A stretch of DNA of 64,000 bases. Origin: Tetmemena sp. SeJ-2015. Lineage: Eukaryota > Ciliophora > Spirotrichea > Sporadotrichida > Oxytrichidae. A program made the position numbers and the translations under genes. Shown here piece after piece: positions 42,894 through 55,000 of the stretch; position 1 is the first letter of the stretch; each line of letters begins with the position of its first letter. Below the pieces are notes generated by a model that had not been told where the DNA came from, made no database searches, and saw only the letters and a program-made list of their open reading frames with translations. Location of the stretch: positions 1 to 64,000 of the forward strand of contig JAJKFJ010022503.1 of assembly GCA_027382625.1 (NCBI GenBank), read 5' to 3'.

Positions 42894-43779
42894 ATGGGCA
42901 ATACTTGTGTCGGAGAAAACAACTAGCCAGAAACTGACCTTTCTAACAAACCTGTATGAAATTTATATTCTAACGTTCTTATATTAATTTATACATTATA
43001 GGAAGTAGGCCCTATCTAGACATACACTGATGATAACTAAACATAAAAAGAATTACTATCATCCAATTTTTAAGGATTCATATTCTATTAAATAAATGCA
43101 ATAAATGACTGCCTAAATAAATTTAGTCTGATTTAAAAAAAAGTTGGGAGATCAATTTAAAAAAGCTATAGAGCTTTAATTATTTTTATCTTCTTTAGAT
43201 TAACATAAAATCTTTATCAAATAATTCCAGTAAAATTTGTATTCTTCTATTGATTATAGTCATACTAAAATTAACTTTTCTTCCGAAAAATTAATGTAAA
43301 TCACTAAGAGTAAATTTTGCAGCATATAAAATACTTTAGTATTTATCTCCACTTTATTGCAACTGTAATTTTCAGATTCTATTTTATCTTAATTTTTATA
43401 ATTTGAATTTTAAAAGCTTCTAAAATATAATTTATCATATAATTTATTTTTTATTTTAATTAATTTTGTAAATTTTTTTATTTTTAACTATATTTAATAA
43501 TTATGTTATTTAGTTGTTATTCTATAAACAGAGAAGCCAACATGCGCTAAAAGAGGACCATACCCAGTAGAATTGAAATAGGGTGAAACTTACTATTGGT
43601 GCTCCTGTGGGAAGTCAAAGAACTAGCCATTCTGCGATGGATCTCACAAAGACACCTCATTCTAGCCACTCCAATACACCCATTAAGATCAAGATTAAAT
43701 AAAGCATCTCTGTGGCTGCAAACACTCTAAAACAAAGCCATTTTGCGATGGAACTCATAATAATCAAATTGACTGGTGA
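42894..43779 (+). CDS. Double-CDGSH iron-sulfur protein
   Basis: The ATG at 42894 gives MGNTCVGENNQPETDLSNKP, a 48-nt GTATGA...ATAG intron (42954-43001), then EVGPIQTYTDDNQTQKELL. An AT-rich gap of about 460 bp (43070-43530) precedes EKPTCAKRGPYPVELKQGET. Two CDGSH motifs follow: WCSCGKSKNQPFCDGSH and LCGCKHSKTKPFCDGTH, ending QIDW and TGA at 43777-43779. Each motif binds a 2Fe-2S cluster through three Cys and one His. Two motifs in tandem are typical of the mitochondrial CISD3 (MiNT) type. The MGNTC start looks like a myristoylation/palmitoylation signal rather than a mitochondrial presequence. Confidence 0.85.
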
Positions 43780-43972
43780 TCATCTTTGTCCTCACAATTT
43801 TACCTTTTTAATTTTTGAATTCGGAATATACCTTAAAATACCTGCTACTTTTCATAGTATTTAATATGATAATAACTTCTTATGTTTCACTAATTAATAT
43901 TTGATTTCAACATCATAGAAATTAAAATTAAAAGCGCCAACTTATTATAATTTTTATTATTTTAAAATTCTC

Positions 43973-44760
43973 ATGAACTACCCCTACGGCTCTCCTTCAA
44001 GACCTAATGTAAGCATCATAATAAAATAGACTCTCTCTTATTCTATTAAATTCTTAACTTAATTGATTTCTCCATGCCATTAGAATTAACTAAGAAATTT
44101 CAATGTAAAAATAGCTAATCAACAAGTTAACTCTAAATCATTAATACATTTCAAAAACAAATCTTTTTAGCTTTAATTTTCAATATCCTAATTAAATGGC
44201 TAACCTGAGATGGCATAAATTGAATTTTGTCATATGAATTTGTTCTTCTGAATCTTTGAGTCTATTCTTTTATAATTATTTACTTGACTTAAATTGGTTG
44301 ATAAGTATCCTAATTAAGTTGTAGAAGTTTCATGAATAGTTCAATGGATAGCATGTGTCTCAGTACAATATGCAATAAGAATTCCTTCCCGAATTGGCGA
44401 GTTAAATATATGTTCATAATACTCAAGTCAATTTCCAACCTCAAATCAGAAGAGATTATATCGATCCCCTATCAAGGTTTCCTTAAGATTAGTTCCAACA
44501 TAATTTAAATAACTATTCTCCCTCATATCATCAATACGATTAACCATTGTACCAGCACTATCCAAACCAAAACTTTACCTCATTATAAAACCATAACTAA
44601 ATTCACTCGCCACATTAAAGCTACAATTGAAATTCAAAAATAAACAATTTTCAAAATCCTCACTACAAGTAGTCTATTCCCCCTACTCCACCTTATCAAT
44701 TTCAAAACTCATATGTTTAAAAGCAAATTGCACAGAAGTAATCAAAAATATTTATTACCA
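43973..44760 (+). CDS. Prion-like Tyr/Asn/Pro/Gln-rich protein
   Basis: The ATG at 43973 gives MNYPYGSPSRPN and a GTAAGC donor (44010). After an AT-rich gap, coding is clear from about 44370: QYNMQQEFLPELASQIYVHN, VNFQPQIRRDYIDPLSRFPQ, then NNYSPSYHQYDQPLYQHYPN and NHNQIHSPHQSYN. An in-frame TGA (about 44627) is followed by more of the same composition (NNFQNPHYKQSIPPTPPYQF). Either the TGA is the stop and the rest is 3' region, or UGA is read through. Low-complexity, no domain. Confidence 0.5.
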
Positions 44761-45089
44761 TAATAAACATTAAAAATTATTTAACAAATTATAAGATATT
44801 AGCTAAAACATATATTTCTTATTAAAATTATTCATGCATGATTTATTTTCAATGAGAATCTTTTTCTGTTAAAATTGAACTTTGATTTGTCTAATTATTA
44901 ATTTAAAAATAATTATTCAATTTAATAAATATCCATATAAATATTGGTTTATTGAATTATTTCAGATTTATTTATAGAAAAATTTATAGTTTGATGATTA
45001 AGAGTGCAACATCTAAATTGATATAACTTTTATAATTCTTTTATTTTCGACTATTTAATTAAATTGTTGGTATTTATGTATAATAATAT

Positions 45090-45450
45090 TATTTAAATGA
45101 TGAGAAGAAGAAGTAATAACAAGATTTGAAGACACAGTAGAGATAAAACAGTGATAAGCAAAGAATGATGATGAATACCTACAATAGATTCGAGGATTAA
45201 TAAATTTAATAAGTGGAAGAAGAGAGCAATGACACTAGATTTAATGAGATGATCGAAGATTCGATATTTGATAGATATAGTGCAATTGACGTAGATGATT
45301 CTCCTAGTCACGGTCCTCATGAAACTAACAACCAAGATTAGTCTTTCGTACTTAACATAGATCCTATTGGAGAACCTAATTAATCATTTTCAAAATTAGC
45401 TCTAATTCTATTTAACGATGTAAACAAGATTCATCCCTTAAGCAAAAATT
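45090..45450 (+). CDS. Acidic coding segment, possibly N-terminal part of the PZP gene
   Basis: A plus-strand frame without TGA runs NDEKKKQQQDLKTQQRQNSD, KQRMMMNTYNRFED, EESNDTRFNEMIEDSIFDRY, SAIDVDDSPSHGPHETNNQD and SFVLNIDPIGEPN. A further colinear segment at 46195-46495 includes DDFRVPIYIQQIPDAESKQG and RPDDLVKILFTTKIRQLTQA and ends at a GTAAGA donor. JADE/BRPF-type proteins carry an N-terminal conserved region before the PHD finger, so linkage to the PHD gene downstream is plausible but not proven. Confidence 0.4.
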
Positions 45451-46701
45451 TTAATTAAATTAAAAATTTTATTTTTAATTAAAAAAAAATTTTTAAACAA
45501 TTTTAAAATAATATTATTTAAATTTTAAACTATAATTTTTAAAAACATTTTTTTTTAATCTAAGTTTAATTTTAATTGTTAGTTTTTGGGTTTGAAATTT
45601 TTAAAATTTTAAATTTTTTTTAAAATTTTAATTTAAATTAAAATTTAAGAAAATTAAAGAAAAGTTTTTTGAAAATTATGAAAAGAAAGAATAATTAAAA
45701 AATTTTAAAAGAAACTTTTAAATCTAATTTTTACAATATCTAAACATAGGATTTTCTTATAATTTTTAATAAAATGTTCCAATGTCAGCAATTCTTGATT
45801 TTCAGAATGCTTCAGATATAATTATTTGGATCTTTTATCAATATTGTTAAGATGTTAAATTTTAGTCCTCTGGAAGGCTTTCTAGAGAATATACAAACTT
45901 ATCTAAATAGAGTGTTTTATCATCGTCTTTTATAAATAGGATACAGTTATTTGGTTTTTATTTAACTATCGAATTATTTTTGTTCTTACGAACAGTAATT
46001 TCCAATTTTTTTAAATTTGTAAGTATTATTCCTTTTCTTCAGAACTAATTATTTAAATGAATTAATTTTGAGACTTAAATGATTCATATTTGCTTTAAGC
46101 TTATATTCAAACTATAAATTAAGTTTTCACGAAGTTAGAATCATAGATAGAATCAATTTATCCTTTAATTATGTTATAAAATGTTGATTTTGATTTTAGA
46201 GTTAGCAAGATGATTTCAGGGTCCCCATCTATATATAACAAATCCCAGATGCAGAATCTAAATAAGGAAACTTCAAAATTCCAGAATAGTGGTTAGGATT
46301 AATGCAGTGAATGAATGAATGATTCATAAGTGGTGGTCTCCCAAAAGCAAATTTAGGAAATAATCTCGAATGCAACTAGCAACCATGACTTGTAGTTTGA
46401 TAAAAATGGCTAGGAAAGGCCAGATGATCTAGTTAAAATTCTTTTCACTACAAAGATTAGACAACTCACTCAAGCTCATTTCAAAATTGTTTCAGTAAGA
46501 TTTCCAATCTTTAAATTTTATTGCTTTAACATTTTTTTTAATTATCATAGTTCATTTATGAAAAAGTAATTAAAGTATACCTTTTCTTTAATTATTTATT
46601 AAATCCATTTATATCAAATTATAACTCAAAATTTTAAATAATTCTTTATAATCGAAAATAATTTTATTTCGAACGAATTAGAGTAAATCTACTATTAAAG
46701 A

Positions 46702-48287
46702 GAAAATTTAGGGTATATTGTACGTGGACTTACCACTCGACCTGTGGACTTTGGGCCTGGAATATGGACTTAGAGCCTAGAATGTGGGCTATAAAATAAA
46801 AATATAATAATGGATTAATTGTAAAAAATTAAAATTCTATAAAAATATTAAAGAAAATAAGCAATTATTATAAAGATTACTCTGCTGCATTAAATTTATA
46901 AGCTACACATAACTTAGGGATGTCAGTCATGTATTAAATAAATTGAGCTTTTACTGTAAGAAGCCAATGCATTAAGCTTTCATTTACTTTAGTTAGTTAG
47001 CTTCGAATTCAATATTTTGAGAATGCTGGTGGCTGTTCCATATAATTGCTAATAATTATAAAATTTAATTTGATATGCTTTTGAGATTTTACCAGATAGA
47101 TTAGAGATATTAGTTCGGATTCTTACTATAACTTTCGCAAATATAGGCAATAAAATTTATTGGAAAATTAATGAAAAAATCACAGAAAGTTCTATCAAGA
47201 GTTTAGCACAACCAAGCGCTCTTTCAAATAATATGAACATAAGAGGAGCTTTCGTGAATGATTCTTTCGATAAATACAAATACAACTTAAACTTATCCTT
47301 TAGAGGTTTCTCATTCAAAAAGACTTAATTGAATTAAATTATTGAGTATAAAAAAAATAATCAAGTTCCAATCTAGAGATCAGGCTTCATTAAACAACTC
47401 AAGCATTATTAAATAGGACTTCCATAGGAAGATTAGATATTAAGAATTAGGGTCATTTATATTATTATTGGTTTGACTATTTAATACCCCAACCTGTCCC
47501 CCTCATAAATATGGGGGCTCATACGGTCTCACTCCAATGCATCACCGGTACTCTCTAGACGTACTGACCACTGACCAGGGTGGCCATAGCCGATAGCAGC
47601 AAGAGGATGCCACTCACTGCACAGGGCAATAGGAATCCCTGCCGTTCAAACCCTCCCTGACTGAGGGCGTGAGCGGCCGGTCACTTGAGGCAAAAGAAAG
47701 GGGAAAATGTTCGCAAGAATAAGAAATTTTAATAAGTATTTTTTAAATCTTTAGCAAGCATTTAAAGCTCTAAGCAGTTTTTGCGATCGAAATTATCATT
47801 TGCAATAATTTAATCCTATACTAATATTTTAAATATAATATGATATCTGAAATATAGCTTTATTCATAATTTGTTAAAGTAAGAGAGTTATATATAATTT
47901 AATTAACATTACAAAAAGGTTTAAATTTCTAATAAAAAGCAAAACTAAATCTTTTTTATTATTAAATATAATTAAATTAGTAGTTAAAAAATACCTATTA
48001 ATTTTTAGACTCAGTAAGACTTTGTAAAATTTCAATTTCATCTATATAATATCAAACAAATAAGTCTTTGCTTTTTAAATTTACAAAAAATACAAAATAA
48101 GTCCACTTTTTAGGCTGCAGGTCCACGCTCTAGGCACAAAGTGCTCAGGAAAAAATGCAAGTCCATGTTCTAGGGCCAAAGTATAGGGAAAAAGTGTTAT
48201 TCCTTATTCCAGGCAAAAAGTGATTATGTAAAATAGTCAGTCCTCGCTCCAAGCACGAAGGCCACTTACCATCTACCCGAAAATTTA
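46702..48287. mobile_element. 1,568-bp element with inverted ends and 9-bp direct repeats
   Basis: GAAAATTTA occurs at 46702-46710 and at 48279-48287. Directly inside are inverted ends: GGGTATATTGTACGTGG on the left, and GGGTAGATGGTAAGTGG on the reverse complement of the right. Near each end a 22-25 bp motif related to GTGGACTTTGGGCCTGGAAT recurs, in opposite orientation at the two ends (46735-46795; 48100-48265). The interior is AT-rich and includes the GC-rich island at 47490-47700. No transposase was recognised. The 9-bp repeat may be a target-site duplication or an IES pointer. Confidence 0.75.
47490..47700. other. GC-rich island inside the 46.7-48.3 kb element
   Basis: It contains a B-box-like CCGTTCAAACCC (about 47641-47652) and a weak A-box (TGGCCATAGCCG, about 47581) in plus orientation, so a Pol III-type promoter is conceivable. 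No tRNA cloverleaf forms. No coding frame. Confidence 0.35.
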
Positions 48288-48349
48288 TTTAAAATTAATA
48301 ATTCATCAATTCATATGGCAATAAATTTAATAATATTTTTAATTTCTGA

Positions 48350-49690
48350 ATAATAGGACTACACGATATTTTAAAATGATGCTAAATGTGACATTTGCCT
48401 TTACAGAGGTGAAAAGTTTGATGATAAGGTAGACTATTTGATTTAATGCTCTTATTGTCTGGCTTGGGTGCATCAATCTTGCTATGGAAGGGAGCTGTAA
48501 TCCCATTGAATCAACAAAAAGAGGATGAGAGAAAAAGATTACTTTAATTGTGAAAGATGCCAGACATTTAAATCAGAGTAAATCCCAGATGTGTTTCAAA
48601 TCAAGTGCATATTCTGCGATTGCTTCAAAGGTATTATGAGAAAACTCAAAAATGAAAGTTGGGTTCATTTTACATGCATTAACTTTATTCCAGAAGTTTA
48701 CCCAGAGGACGAAATTGAACTTAATCAAGTTAAATAAAAATATAATCATTAGAATATTCTACAGCATTATAAAATTTAAAGATTACTAAAGAACCCTTTT
48801 CTTTTTATTTATATACTTAATTAAACAATTTTTGTCTTAAAAAGTTATAAGTAATATCGATTACAGAAGCTGAATTAATAAATTTTATAATTGCTAGATT
48901 TTAATAAGAAAAAATTATCCTGCCTCAATTATCACAATTTATTATTTGGTTCTAACAAATTGTGCAGTGCGATTTTAAAAGAAAATATATAAGAGGAAGG
49001 ATATTTTAATTTCGCTTAACAAATCACAATACTTATATCTCTTTTTTAATAGATAATTTGAAGCACCTGTATTGTTGTTTCAATTGATAAAGGAATTTTG
49101 CGACAAAAGCGAATTGAATAAACTATTGCTATAAAGTTTTAGATAGATTGAGAGAACCTTTTGTTACGCCCCCTAAAAAAATTGAGGGTTGATATTTCTC
49201 AATTGGTACCGATTATTATCAAGCAGAGTGATAATTTATTCTTATCTATTGTTTTAATAAACTAAGCCTTTCTTTTTAAAGTATTTTCTTTTGAAACGAG
49301 CTTTAAATTGGTTATATAACTGACTCATTTAATGATTAATATATATTATAATAATACGGAATGAAAAATTTATTGATCCTTTATTTTCTATAAATAATAA
49401 AATTAGGAAAAAATAAATTTAATAAAAGTAGAGGGTAAACTTTATCCAAATAGAAGGCATTAAGAATGTAGTTTTTGCAATATAGCTTCAAGTGCAGTTA
49501 CTATAGACTGTGACTATAAGAATTGCAACTTCAAATTTCATATTAACTGTGGAATCAAATTCAATTTAATAAAGCCAGTAGAGTTTTTACATTAGGATTC
49601 AGAAATAAAAGACCTTTATGCAGTATTTTGCGAAAAACATGATATCATTGCTGCAAAAGAAATTAAACAATGGGGCTTTAGAAATTAAAC
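48350..49690 (+). CDS. PHD / extended-PHD (PZP-type) chromatin-reader protein
   Basis: From about 48359: CDICLYRGEKFDDKVDYLIQ, CSYCLAWVHQSCYGREL, an in-frame TGA (about 48505), then MREKDYFNCERC, completing a C4HC3 PHD finger. Next is the zinc knuckle and first part of an extended PHD: IKCIFCDCFKGIMRKLKNES, WVHFTCINFIPEVYPED. After an AT-rich gap of about 700 bp (48740-49440), the second half follows: ECSFCNIASSAVTIDCDYKN, CNFKFHINCGIKF and VFCEKHDI. This PHD-knuckle-ePHD order is that of JADE/BRPF/AF10 histone readers. The internal TGA lies between Zn ligands of one finger, so it cannot be the natural end. Likely C-terminal segments lie downstream. Confidence 0.75.
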
Positions 49691-50082
49691 CCATTAATTT
49701 TATTTTATTTAATATAAATTCCAATTCAACTTTTACAATTATTCAAATTTTAACTTAGCTCATTGTAATCATTATAAGTAAAATGCAACTTACAATATAA
49801 AATATGTATTGGTAAAATTAAATCAAAATATCTCCTATAAATTAACAGCAAATATTACTTCTGTTTCTAATTTAATTTTTCAATTATTTAAATGATTATT
49901 TGTATTTAAATGAAATAGAAGTATTTTTAACTAAATTTTTATTTTTAAGGAATAAAATTTTATTGATTAATTTATTTATTTTTTTAACTTTTTATTAAAT
50001 TTATTTAAAAATAAATAAGATATAATATTTTTGGTGTATTAATGTTGTTAAGACTAACCTGTATAAAAAAGAAAAAAGCTCT

Positions 50083-52069
50083 AATTAAGGATTTTATGAC
50101 GATTATACATCCAGTAAAAGCACAAAATAAGTGCGCAGATTGAATAAAAAGCAAAATTTATAAAGAATCTTAGATTTGCCTATGTACTCCAAGAAGTCCA
50201 ATCCATTTTATCAAAATTAAATACCAACTTAACGACCCAGCTAAAAAATCCAAGATTCTTGTTAAATTGATATTACAAATATACTTATATGCCAAAGTTT
50301 TTATAAAACTTAAAGTTACTTTAATAAATTGTGACATTTATTAATTCTTAAAGCTTCAAAACTTCGCAAATGCTCTAATTAGTATAACTCAACTGTAAAT
50401 TTACTGCATAATAGGTAAGAGAAAATAAGTATAAATAAAATTTCATAGAAGAATTATTTTTCTAAGTCAATAAAATATTTTAATGAAGTTTCTTTTATAG
50501 AAGTTGACATCTTAAGGATGTAATTTGGATTAACTTAACTAAAATCAAAATTTAATTAAAATATGTCGAATAATAGAATATGTTAAATACATTTTATTAA
50601 TTTTGCTATACATCTACTAAATCTATGTTAAAAAAGAACAATCAAACCTGACTAAGACAGACTACTCAAAATGAATGAAATAGAATATTAATTCAAGAAG
50701 ACGATGAGAGAAATAATAAGTTAAGGGAACGTTTTATCTTACTCTTTTGAATTAAAATTAAACTTTTTTATTTTTAATAATTTTAAAAGTTTAAACTTAA
50801 TTGACTAGCTTATTAAAGAATTTTATAAATATTTGTCAAAATAATATCAAATTGCTTGAATACCTTATTTATTGACATTATAATTCTTTTGAATGAGTTA
50901 ATAATTAAGGGAATTAAAGGCCCCGGCATAATAATAGCGTGAAATGATATTGCTGTGACGCATTATCTTACGCACAAAACTCCAGCGATTAGGGATATTA
51001 AACAGTGCACCCCGCCACTCACACTCTGAGCAGAAGCCCCCCGCTTTTCAACCCTTCCAAAAAACTAAAGGAAAAAAAATCGGTAGCTGGACCGAGAGCA
51101 AGTCGCTGCTCCGACGTCGTTCGCTGTCACGATAAAGTGTTTGCCCATAGATCGTCCCTCCACGCCTAAATTAGGAGGGTGAGTGGAACCACTCAAACCC
51201 TTTTATTACTCCCAGTGACAGCTCAACCACTTCCCCAGGCTTCGGTTCCATAAACCCTCACCTCTTTTTAGACTCACCCCAGCCAACGGATTACAAACCA
51301 GAAATCCTTCAGGGAAAGCGACCGGTGCTAGTGCGGGTGTGCGTCCTAATTTTAACTTTCTAATTTAATTTGAACATTAAATAAAGAAATACGAATATAT
51401 TTAAAAATATAATCTATAAATATGTAAATGTTTATAGCCCGTTATTCAGATAAGGAGTATGAAACTCAAAAAGTCTTACCTTAGATGAAGAGGAAGATTA
51501 TCTATTATAAGGCACAAAAACTCTCACCACAAAGTAATAAAAAAAAGAAACATTTTTTCATTAGAAAAAGAAAATCTAAGCCACACCAAAAGCACCACAA
51601 TTAAACAATATATCATTTTACTTTAAAAATGGCAAATAAATATTATAATTAAAATAATTAAATTATCAAAATTAATTAGCTTTATTATCATTAATATTGA
51701 TTTTAAGTCTAATTGGAGCTAAAATATCGTAAATGCCCATTTTAGATAGATTAATTACAAATTATTGAGAACTTATTATTGCTTAATAATTTACAAATAT
51801 GGATCTAGTGAAAACATTGATTTGAATATTATCAAGCCTAATGATGTAGACAGTTTTTGTGTTAAGTAATTTAATCTCCTCCATCTCGAAAATCAGTCAG
51901 GACCTTTTTAATATTCTTAAAAAGTCCACATAAATGGTAATCTGAAATAATAAGCAATATCTTGAATTTATTGATAATAATCTACATCACATTCAGAAAT
52001 GATAACTCTCTAGCGCCTTTCGATGTCAATATGGAAAATTTAAGAATGCTATATGCTAAAAATATGTGA
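50083..52069 (+). CDS. Downstream coding segments, possibly C-terminal part of the PZP gene
   Basis: Three plus-strand blocks without TGA. At 50083-50270: YDDYTSSKSTKQVRRLNKKQ, LDLPMYSKKSNPFYQNQ. At 51421-51615: MFIARYSDKEYETQKVLPQM and the very basic KRKIIYYKAQKLSPQ, KKKKHFFIRKRKSKPHQKHH. At about 51800-52069: NIIKPNDVDSFCVKQFNLLH and DNSLAPFDVNMENLRMLYAK, then TGA (about 52069). AT-rich gaps and a GC-rich island (50920-51350) separate them. Same strand and same style as the PHD gene, but the linkage is positional inference. Confidence 0.4.
50920..51350. other. GC-rich island of unknown nature
   Basis: About 430 bp with high GC content (GTAGCTGGACCGAGAGCAAG, CCGACGTCGTTCGCTG, CCGGTGCTAGTGCGGGTGTG) in an otherwise very AT-rich region. 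No frame is coding-like, and no rRNA or tRNA core motif was recognised. Composition resembles the islands at 42.3-42.8 and 47.5-47.7 kb, though I saw no long shared sequence. Confidence 0.45.
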
Positions 52070-55000
52070 AGAGCATTATTTTGTTAAAATTGATTAAATT
52101 TTTCTATGTAAAAAGTTATTAATATGTAAAAAATCCTTTATAAGGAATTCTTTATATTCAAAAAAATTAAAATGAAAATAAGGGGAAAATGTTTTTTTGA
52201 TTTAATACTCCAAGTAATTATTATCAAAATCAGGAAATATGTTGAAATTCATTTTAATGGCTTTTCTAACTTTTAAAACTCTTTCCTTTTATAAAAATAT
52301 ATATTTTTTTTTTATTATATCTTTTTTAAATAGTTTTTCTAAAAAACCCTTTAAAATTCTATAAATTCATATTTATTAAATATAATTAAAAGAATAATTA
52401 ATTAATTTAATTTTCCTGTTGTAAAAATAAATAAATTGGCTATATTTTATGAAATTATTAATTTTAATAAGAATTAGAGATAGAACGATCCTTACTCAAT
52501 ACATTTATAGCCAAAGATAAATATGTGATTAAGCAATTAGGTAAATAATAAAAGCCTGCAGTTTTAAAGCAATTATAGTGTTAACTTATCATCTTAAAAA
52601 ATGCTCATTTTCAATTAAAATCGTAGAAAACATATGACCTAAAAGTAAGGTTAATCGCTATTTTTTAAAAAGAAATGGAAGCAATTTGTTTCTATCCCAC
52701 AAATATTAAAATATACTCTTGCTAAAAAAATATTGCTTGCCAAATAATTTGTAATCGACATAGTTTAAATGTAAAAAATAATAGATTTAATAATTTTAAA
52801 AAGCATTAAACTCAATTAAGCCTTTGTTAAACATTTCTAGTCCAAAATAATATTGTCGATAATACTTCCATATTTTGGCTCTATAAAATTACTCATAACT
52901 TTTTCCCTTATTAAATTAATTTTATGCTCTCTTTTGAGGTTTAAAATCATCTGAAGAACTAAAACAAATTTTAGAGGTTATTGTTGTGTTTTCATATGCT
53001 TTTGAGATATATTAAATAAATTTATTATATTCAAAGATAAATAATCTTCCTAGGTTATCTCAGAATTTACAAAAAATAATAATATCTGGAAAAAATTTTA
53101 AAAATTTTTCTAAAATAAAAATTCCCCTAAATCCTAAATAACAGAAAATTTTAAATTTTAAAAAAAAAAAAAAAAATTAAAAAAAAACTTATAAATTTAA
53201 TTTATTTTTAAAATTCTAAGAAGTTTAAATTTAAAAAATTAAAAATTTTTATTACTCGGTTTTCCCCCTTTTTTGGTTTTTTAGAAAAAAAAAACAAAAA
53301 AATTTTTTTAAATGAAAAAGAAAAAAATTTTTAATTAAAGTAAATTAGCAAAACAAGAAAAGAACACTTTTAAAAAATCTTAACTCCCCAAAAATTAATT
53401 TAAATTTTTAACCTTTAAATAATTAAAATTAAAGGGAAAATATAAATTTTATATTTGTTTTAAGGATTGGGTGATGAAAATGTAATTTTATAATTTACTC
53501 AAACTAGAGTTAGAAGTGAATTTAACTTCCATATACTGGCCCAAATTTTTGCTTTTAATTTTCAAAAGGATTAAACCCCTTTAAAATTTAAAAATTTAAT
53601 TATATAGGGAATTATCCCATATTTTTTTTTTCACCCTTTAAGTCTTGGGTTTAAAGCTTCGACAGGGGGGTTTTAAAAAGGGTGACTAAACAATTTTTAA
53701 AACCCAAAAAAAGGCTAGGGACTTGTCAATCTCTAAAGCGACATTCATAAAATGATTAGAAGGGTAAGATTCAAGTTTAATTATGTTCTGAAGTAAACTC
53801 CACAATTTTATCCACATTATATGATGAATATGGTTATATTATTAAAGAAAAAAAAGCCTAATCAAGATAGAATTCAAGAGAAATATTATAAATTTTAAAT
53901 TATATATAGTTTAAAAACCTTTATGTATTTAAAATTTTAATGAGAAAGCCAGCTCATACTAGAACATCATCGCAATCATTATGGATACCACCTTCATCTA
54001 CCTTTTATTTTTTGTGTCTGCACTCAAGAAGGTTGGAAGTTAAAGGTGAGACTTATTTTGGATCTTGTAGTTGCTGAGAGTTTTCTTTCCTCAAGTTGCA
54101 AATCCTCTATATAAAAATTAGTAAAAAAGTACGCAAATCGAAGGATAATTTTGCAAATCTTAGGGCTTGCCTGCGGAGAGAAGTCTATATTGATTGGAAG
54201 AAATGCATTACTTTTTTTAATAACTTCCTTTTCCCCCAAAGGGGAACCTTTCAAATTAAATTTTTAAAATTTTGAAAGGTTTTTCCTATTTTTAAAATTA
54301 TAAAATTGAAATAGAAAAAAATTTTTAATTTTAAATTTTTTGTTTTAGAAAATTTTTAAAATAAAATTTTAAATTAAAATTGGAATTAAATCAAAATAAT
54401 AAATGAAGAGTTATAAATTGCATACCGTTAAGATTTAAGAATGTTGATCAATATGGGGCTTTAAAAAAAGCTCTTTTAAAAAAAATTTTTATTTTATTCT
54501 GCCACCATAAGATAGGGGCTGTCTATGAAGAAATAGTTATGTTATAAACTCTGAGCAAATAATTTTCCCATGCTAAAAAATTTCTGACCTAGTTAACTTT
54601 TTCCGCAGACCTCCTAAAAAAAAAAAAAAAAAGTTCGGTTTTTTTAAAAAAATTTGAAAAAATTTATTAAATTTAAATTTTTTTTAAAAAACCCCGAAAA
54701 ATGGTTAAAATAAAAATTTTTCACCCTTTAAAAATTTTTAAAAACCCCCCAATAGAATTTTTTTTTTTTGAAGGTTTTAATTTAATTTTTTGCAAAAATT
54801 TTTGTTTTTTGGGAGGCACTCATTTAATAAATGAAAACCGAACAAGTTAAGATGAATAAAGTGAAGAGGAGGAAATTGGAATATGGTATGTTGCTGGCAG
54901 AGAGGTGCTGAGATTTTCATTAAAAAAGTAACTCATATTATGCTTTGATGACCTATTGAAAACAGCAGATCTATGGATGTTTTTTTTTATTTAAACTTTC

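Noticed and set aside
47565..47660. tRNA gene with long variable arm
   Set aside because: The B-box-like sequence is acceptable, but the A-box is weak and the stems do not pair.
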